Shown in pieces: positions 59,725 through 64,000 of a DNA stretch of 64,000 bases. The stretch is from Paenilisteria portnoyi (lineage in GTDB: Bacteria > Bacillota > Bacilli > Lactobacillales > Listeriaceae). Location: the NCBI RefSeq assembly GCF_014322795.1, contig NZ_JAASTT010000023.1:1-64000 (forward strand), in the 5' to 3' direction. Position numbers and translations under genes: made by a program. The notes beneath the pieces are model-generated. The model saw only the letters and a program-made list of their open reading frames with translations. It was not told the origin of the DNA and ran no database searches. The stretch's first letter is position 1; the number at the start of each line of letters is the position of its first letter.

Positions 59725-60154
59725 ATTTTTAAAACTCCTCTCTTACTTTTGGTTCTAGGTTTTTTTCTTTATATACATACTCATGTAATACCCATTCTAC
59801 GGGGAATTAAATTAAATTACAAATGGAGAAATCAGGATTTGGAGCTATTTCATGAACACGCGGTCGTTTCTGTAACATGGTTGTAAAGAAGAGAAATCAG
59901 AACGCATGTTTTATCGAATGATAGAGCGCATGAGCTTGGGAAACAGCGGGGTATATCAATATACAATGGCTTTAATAGACTTGCGTAACACGAAACCTAT
60001 TGGTAATTGGCAATAGAAAAATTTAATCAAACTGTAACAATTGAATTTGAGTTGTTTCTACTAATCATGATCTAATGTGAAAATTAATCCGTGAATTTCT
60101 TGGTTTTGCAAGGCTTTCTAGGTTATAATAGGAGAGGATTAGGAGGCATAAAAA
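59725..60154. promoter_or_regulatory. Divergent iap-secA2 regulatory region
   Basis: 430 bp without a gene. Near secA2, TTGGTT (60100-60105), 18-bp spacer and TATAAT (60124-60129) make a plausible promoter, followed by AGGAGG. The long A/T-rich stretch on the iap side probably holds the iap promoter and 5' leader, but no clear -35/-10 pair was settled on. Confidence 0.5.
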
Positions 60155-62473
60155 ATGGCACAAACATATGATGATCGAAAAATAGTAAAAGCATATCGGG
60201 ATTTGGCTCGTGAGGTAGTGAAACGAGAAGATTTATATAGATTGATGGATCAGTCGGCCCTGCAGGAGCAGACGCAACATTGGCTGCAAAAGTTTCAGGA
60301 ACGGGAGATTACGGAGCGGGATCGAATTTATATTTTTGCGCTTGTGAGAGAGGCTGCGCGGCGTACGGTCGGTCTGGAAGCTGTAATGGTACAGTTAATC
60401 GGGGCTTTCGTGCTCGGTGATGGGAAAATCGCGGAAATGAAGACGGGGGAAGGAAAGACGCTCGTTTCTTTGTTTGTCATGTACATAGAGGTTTTGCGGG
60501 GGAATAAGGTGCATCTTGTGACGGCGAATGAGTATTTGGCTAAACGTGACCGTGAGGAAATTGGGCGCGTATTGGAGTACCTTGGTTTATCTGTTGGATT
60601 GAATATTTCGGGGCTTGAAAAGGAGCAGAAACAGGCGATCTATAAGGCGGATGTTATTTACGGAACGGCGGCGGAGTTTGGGTTTGATTATTTGCGGGAC
60701 AATATGGTGCGTCAGACAGAGGATAAAGTGCAGACGAGTCTTGATTTCGTGCTGATTGATGAGGCGGATTCGATTTTGATTGATGAGGCGCGGACACCGC
60801 TTTTGATTTCGGATCGCAAGGAAGAGGATTTAACGTTGTATAGTGTTGCGGATACGCTTGTTCGGACGATGTTGACGGATGATTATGAGGTCGAGGAGAA
60901 GAAGCGTTTCGTGTGGTTGCATGACGCTGGAATCGAGAAGGCGCAGCGTTTTTGGGGTATTGATTCGTTGTATGCGGAGGAACATCAGCCACTTCACCGG
61001 ATTACGACGCTACTATTACGGGCGCATTTTTTGATGCATAAGGATAAGGATTATGTCGTGCTGGACGGGGAAGTGTTGATTATTGATCCACATACAGGAC
61101 GGGCGTTACCGGGGCGGCGTTTTAATGATGGCTTGCACCAAGCGATTGAGGCAAAAGAAGGCGTGGAAGTTCGCGAGGAATCGCGGACGCTAGCGACGAT
61201 TACGGTGCAGAATTATTTTCGGATGTACAAGAAGCTTTCGGGCATGACGGGGACGGCAAAAACGGAGGAAGAGGAGTTCCGTCATATTTATAATATGGAT
61301 GTCGTGGTGATTCCGACGCATTTGCGGGTGAACCGGGTGGATAACGCGGATGAAGTTTTTTATACGCGGGAGCAAAAAGGAGAAGCGATTGTGTATGAGG
61401 TTTCATCGCGCTATGAACGAGGGCAGCCAATTTTGATTGGGACGTCTTCGATTAAGAGTAATGAGTGGGTCAGTGAGCTACTTACGAAAGCCGGAATTCC
61501 GCATCAAGTGCTGAACGCGAAAAATCATGAACAAGAGGCGGAAATCATTGCACGTGCAGGTAAACGTGGCATGGTAACGCTGGCAACGAATATGGCGGGA
61601 CGTGGAACGGATATTAAATTGGATAAAGGTGTCTATACGTTGGGCGGTCTTGCTGTAATTGGGACGGAGCGTCATGAAAGTCGGCGTATTGATTTGCAGT
61701 TGATGGGACGCTCTGGCCGTCGTGGTGACCCTGGCTTTAGTAAGTTTATTTTATCGCTGGACGATGAATTGGTGGATCATTTCGATAACAAACGTTGGGA
61801 AAGCTATGTTCGTCGTATGAAGCGGAAGTATAATTTTGACGATAAGCCTGTGCATTCGCGAAAAGTACATCAGTTGGTAATTGAGGCGCAGAAACGATTG
61901 GAAGGCTCGAACTATGATATTCGGAAGGATCTGCTCGCGTATGATGAGGTTATCGATATCCAACGCAAAAAGGTATACGAAGAGCGAGACCGCCTGCTTA
62001 GCATCGATAAATTGGGTGCCTTTTCTGAACGAATTTTGCGGGAAGTGGCAGAAGATGTCTTCTCAGAACGCGAGCCAGATTTAGACGCACGCTACGCCAA
62101 AATGGGCGAGTTACTCGGCGGGACGAAATTTCCACATTCTTTTGACCAAGTCACGTTGATGTCACAAGAAGAAGCCGTGGAAGCCCTCATTTTCTGGCAT
62201 CGTAAACAACGAACGAAATTCCCAACAGGGACGATCAATCAAATTGAAAAAGAGGTTTATCTGAATTTGCTGGATCAAATGTGGGTGATGCACTTGGATC
62301 AAATGGTGCAACTCCGCGAAGGAATCCATTTACGCGCTTACGGGCAACAAGACCCACTCGTGATGTACCAAAAAGAAGGCGCAGAACTATTTACAAATTT
62401 CCAAGACCGCTACCATTTCTATTTTGCGCACGCCTTATTGGAACTAGATCCAGAAGGGCTCGTACTAGGCTAA
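60155..62473 (+). CDS. secA2: Accessory Sec translocation ATPase SecA2
   Basis: 772-aa motor for export of a subset of proteins, including p60 and NamA in L. monocytogenes. Walker A MKTGEGKTL (~98-106), DEAD-type LIDEADSILIDEARTPLL (~201-218), the helicase region TGTAKTEEEEF, and motif DNMAGRGTDIKL-like ATNMAGRGTDIKL with QLMGRSGRRGD (~515). It ends soon after the helical scaffold without the C-terminal Cys-rich zinc/SecB segment, as SecA2 proteins do. Its place beside iap supports SecA2 over SecA1. Confidence 0.95.
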   Translation: MAQTYDDRKIVKAYRDLAREVVKREDLYRLMDQSALQEQTQHWLQKFQEREITERDRIYIFALVREAARRTVGLEAVMVQLIGAFVLGDGKIAEMKTGEGKTLVSLFVMYIEVLRGNKVHLVTANEYLAKRDREEIGRVLEYLGLSVGLNISGLEKEQKQAIYKADVIYGTAAEFGFDYLRDNMVRQTEDKVQTSLDFVLIDEADSILIDEARTPLLISDRKEEDLTLYSVADTLVRTMLTDDYEVEEKKRFVWLHDAGIEKAQRFWGIDSLYAEEHQPLHRITTLLLRAHFLMHKDKDYVVLDGEVLIIDPHTGRALPGRRFNDGLHQAIEAKEGVEVREESRTLATITVQNYFRMYKKLSGMTGTAKTEEEEFRHIYNMDVVVIPTHLRVNRVDNADEVFYTREQKGEAIVYEVSSRYERGQPILIGTSSIKSNEWVSELLTKAGIPHQVLNAKNHEQEAEIIARAGKRGMVTLATNMAGRGTDIKLDKGVYTLGGLAVIGTERHESRRIDLQLMGRSGRRGDPGFSKFILSLDDELVDHFDNKRWESYVRRMKRKYNFDDKPVHSRKVHQLVIEAQKRLEGSNYDIRKDLLAYDEVIDIQRKKVYEERDRLLSIDKLGAFSERILREVAEDVFSEREPDLDARYAKMGELLGGTKFPHSFDQVTLMSQEEAVEALIFWHRKQRTKFPTGTINQIEKEVYLNLLDQMWVMHLDQMVQLREGIHLRAYGQQDPLVMYQKEGAELFTNFQDRYHFYFAHALLELDPEGLVLG

Positions 62474-62555
62474 ACAGAAATGCGTGATATCTCAAGGGAT
62501 TACTTGTATAATAGTCCCCAACGAGATGAAAATAAAGGGAAAGAAGGTTGGGAGA

Positions 62556-63722
62556 ATGAAAGAGTCCATTTCGAAATTCAAACAGTTTATTACAGAAAAT
62601 AAATTTGTACTCGGTCTGCTAATTTTCTTATTAGTAGCGCTGGACATTTATGTATTAACGAAGATATCATTTATTTTTGCCCCGATTATGGTCATTATAG
62701 CAACGATTGCAGCACCAATTATTTTGTCCGGAATTGCCTACTATCTATTTAATCCGCTGATTGATTGGCTAGAGGGCAAGGGCTGGAAACGAGGCTGGTC
62801 GATTGCCTTGCTATACGTGATTATCACTGGAATTATCGTATTGATTTTCAGTTTTATCGTGCCAGCTGTGAAAGATCAAATCGTGAGTTTAGTGAAAACT
62901 TTTCCTTCTTACTGGGATAAAGTCGTCGCGAAGTTCAATGAATTCTCAGAATCACCGCTGTTCGATCAAGTAAAAGACAAGGTGCAAGGAAACCTGAGCG
63001 AGATTACCAAAACAATCTCTGAAAAAGGTGGAAGTGTTGTAAGTGGCGCGGTCGACAGCATCGGAAACGTTGTTGGAACAGTGACCGAAGTTGTACTCGC
63101 AATCGTAACAACGCCTCTAGTCTTGTTTTATCTATTAAAAGACGGCAAGAAACTACCAGATTACTTATTAAAAATGCTACCCGTTAACTCACGCGCGCAT
63201 ACACGCCAAGTGTTACACGAGTCTAATGGCCAAATCAGTTCGTATATCCGCGGCCAGATTATTGTTAGTTTTTGTATCGGTATTTTGCTATTTATCGGTT
63301 ATATCATTATCGGATTACCGTACGCACTGACACTCGCAATCATTGCCGCATGTACGAGCATTGTACCATACTTAGGACCCGTTATTGCGATTACACCAGC
63401 GATTATTATAGCAATCGTGACATCACCATGGTTACTTTTAAAGCTGATTATCGTTTGGGTAGTTGTACAATTATTAGAAGGTAAATTCATCTCCCCGCAA
63501 GTCATGGGTAAAACGCTAAAAGTACATCCGATTACGATACTATTCGTGATTTTAGTATCCGGAAAACTATTCGGCATCCTAGGCGTCATTTTTGCGGTAC
63601 CGGGTTACGCCGTACTTAAAGTCATTGTGACCCACATGTTCACGTGGTTTAAACGCGTATCCGGATTATACGGCGAACAACCAGAAAGCGACTATTTAGA
63701 AGAAGACAAGCCAACGAAATAA
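62556..63722 (+). CDS. AI-2E family (UPF0118) membrane transporter
   Basis: 388 aa with about eight helices. Family marks are ISFIFAPIMVIIATIAAPIILSGIAYYLFNPLIDWLE, the central PLVLFYLLKDGKKLP and GQIIVSFCIGILLFIGY, then PYLGPVIAITPAIIIAIV. Similar to B. subtilis YueF/YtvI. Members export small solutes or exchange Na+/H+ in some cases; the substrate here is unknown. Start 62556 follows GAAGGTTGGGAG; the longer frame lacks support. It is 82 bp after secA2, possibly cotranscribed. Confidence 0.85.
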   Translation: MKESISKFKQFITENKFVLGLLIFLLVALDIYVLTKISFIFAPIMVIIATIAAPIILSGIAYYLFNPLIDWLEGKGWKRGWSIALLYVIITGIIVLIFSFIVPAVKDQIVSLVKTFPSYWDKVVAKFNEFSESPLFDQVKDKVQGNLSEITKTISEKGGSVVSGAVDSIGNVVGTVTEVVLAIVTTPLVLFYLLKDGKKLPDYLLKMLPVNSRAHTRQVLHESNGQISSYIRGQIIVSFCIGILLFIGYIIIGLPYALTLAIIAACTSIVPYLGPVIAITPAIIIAIVTSPWLLLKLIIVWVVVQLLEGKFISPQVMGKTLKVHPITILFVILVSGKLFGILGVIFAVPGYAVLKVIVTHMFTWFKRVSGLYGEQPESDYLEEDKPTK

Positions 63723-63851
63723 AATCCAATGAAATTCTCATTAAGCACACAAGAAAATTTCATCGAACCCCTGTAATATAGAGAATGTAAACAAGGACGG
63801 CAGTTAGTTTCCCCCCTTTTTCTAACTACCGATTCTTTAAACTCCTTTTTT

Positions 63852-63887
63852 CCGACCAGCCCCCCTAGCTGGTCGGTTTTTTTTTTT
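63852..63887 (+). terminator. Strong terminator after the AI-2E family gene
   Basis: Perfect 9-bp GC-rich stem (63852-63860 with 63868-63876) followed by 11 T. Confidence 0.93.
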
Positions 63888-63903
63888 GTTGTTGGTACTG
63901 TTG

Positions 63904-64000
63904 GAACGAAGTGACTTACAGTACCAATATAAGGACGAACGAAGTGAGAAGTTAATCCATGCACTGAACGAAGTGACTTACAGTACCAATATAAGGACGA
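63904..64000. repeat. 35-bp direct repeats at the window edge
   Basis: The 35 bp at 63904-63938 recur exactly at 63966-64000, 62 bp later and still running at the window end. The 27-bp interval begins by continuing into another copy of the sub-motif GAACGAAGTGA (63936-63946), which thus occurs three times. No similarity to known Listeria CRISPR repeats. Confidence 0.85.

Noticed and set aside
63904-64000. CRISPR array
   Set aside because: Only two repeat copies are visible, the spacer itself contains part of the repeat, there are no cas genes, and the repeat does not resemble known Listeria CRISPR repeats.

Overview
The window looks like chromosome from a Listeria species other than L. monocytogenes, most likely one of the environmental (sensu lato) species. 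Three things point there. The p60 hydrolase gene (iap/cwhA) sits beside secA2. A block reading haem-type ABC transporter, RodA-like protein, ArsC/Spx-like protein, gcvH, thioredoxin-like protein, cation efflux protein, two-component system, metNPQ follows, as I remember it, the L. monocytogenes lmo2431-lmo2417 order. Base and codon use is low-GC Firmicute. No rRNA or tRNA gene was seen. All identifications come from reading motifs and from memory of families; no database search was possible.

Left part (1-5.8 kb) is accessory. It holds an ABC transporter whose ATPase lacks its normal N-terminus, a scrap of integrase C-terminus, and a type VII secretion polymorphic-toxin cassette: two small helical partner proteins, an LXG toxin with an AHH-type nuclease tip that is frameshifted near its end, a DUF4274-like immunity protein, an orphan WHH-nuclease toxin tip sharing the same linker, and a SUKH/SMI1 immunity protein. 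6-16.3 kb is metabolic: a lipoprotein carboxylesterase, an amino-acid exchanger, threonine dehydrogenase plus 2-amino-3-ketobutyrate CoA ligase, a PRD/PTS-type regulator, and alanine dehydrogenase overlapping threonine dehydratase. Together they form a threonine/alanine catabolism cluster.

16.3-31.6 kb holds a Fur-box-controlled siderophore ABC operon (yclNOPQ type), acetyltransferases, a DUF1963 protein, VanZ and YdcF family proteins, a TipA-like MerR regulator with an internal translation start, a second iron/haem-type ABC operon with unusual codon use, a decayed RodA paralogue next to an intact one, and the arsC-like/gcvH/thioredoxin genes. At 31.66-31.93 kb a non-coding stretch carries several collinear matches to class B RNase P RNA. 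It is followed by an unrecognised secreted Cys-rich protein and a membrane-anchored partner.

33.6-45.7 kb contains a cation efflux gene behind a structured leader, a CesRK-like two-component system with a D,D-carboxypeptidase, a SAM riboswitch plus metNPQ, and a linearmycin-resistance-like module (response regulator, kinase, ATPase, two permeases). 45.8-55.2 kb is a run of small housekeeping or stress genes: an FMN reductase, a split threonine/serine exporter, a YdbC-like protein, a hydrolase with Asp in place of the usual Ser, an MDR oxidoreductase, a VOC protein, a MerR regulator with a divergent SDR, an FAD oxidoreductase broken by a 16-bp tandem duplication, and a methyltransferase.

55.4-64 kb is cell-surface: a secreted beta-helix protein with four C-terminal repeats, a p60 hydrolase with four LysM domains, SecA2, an AI-2E family permease, and a strong terminator followed by 35-bp direct repeats that run to the window edge.
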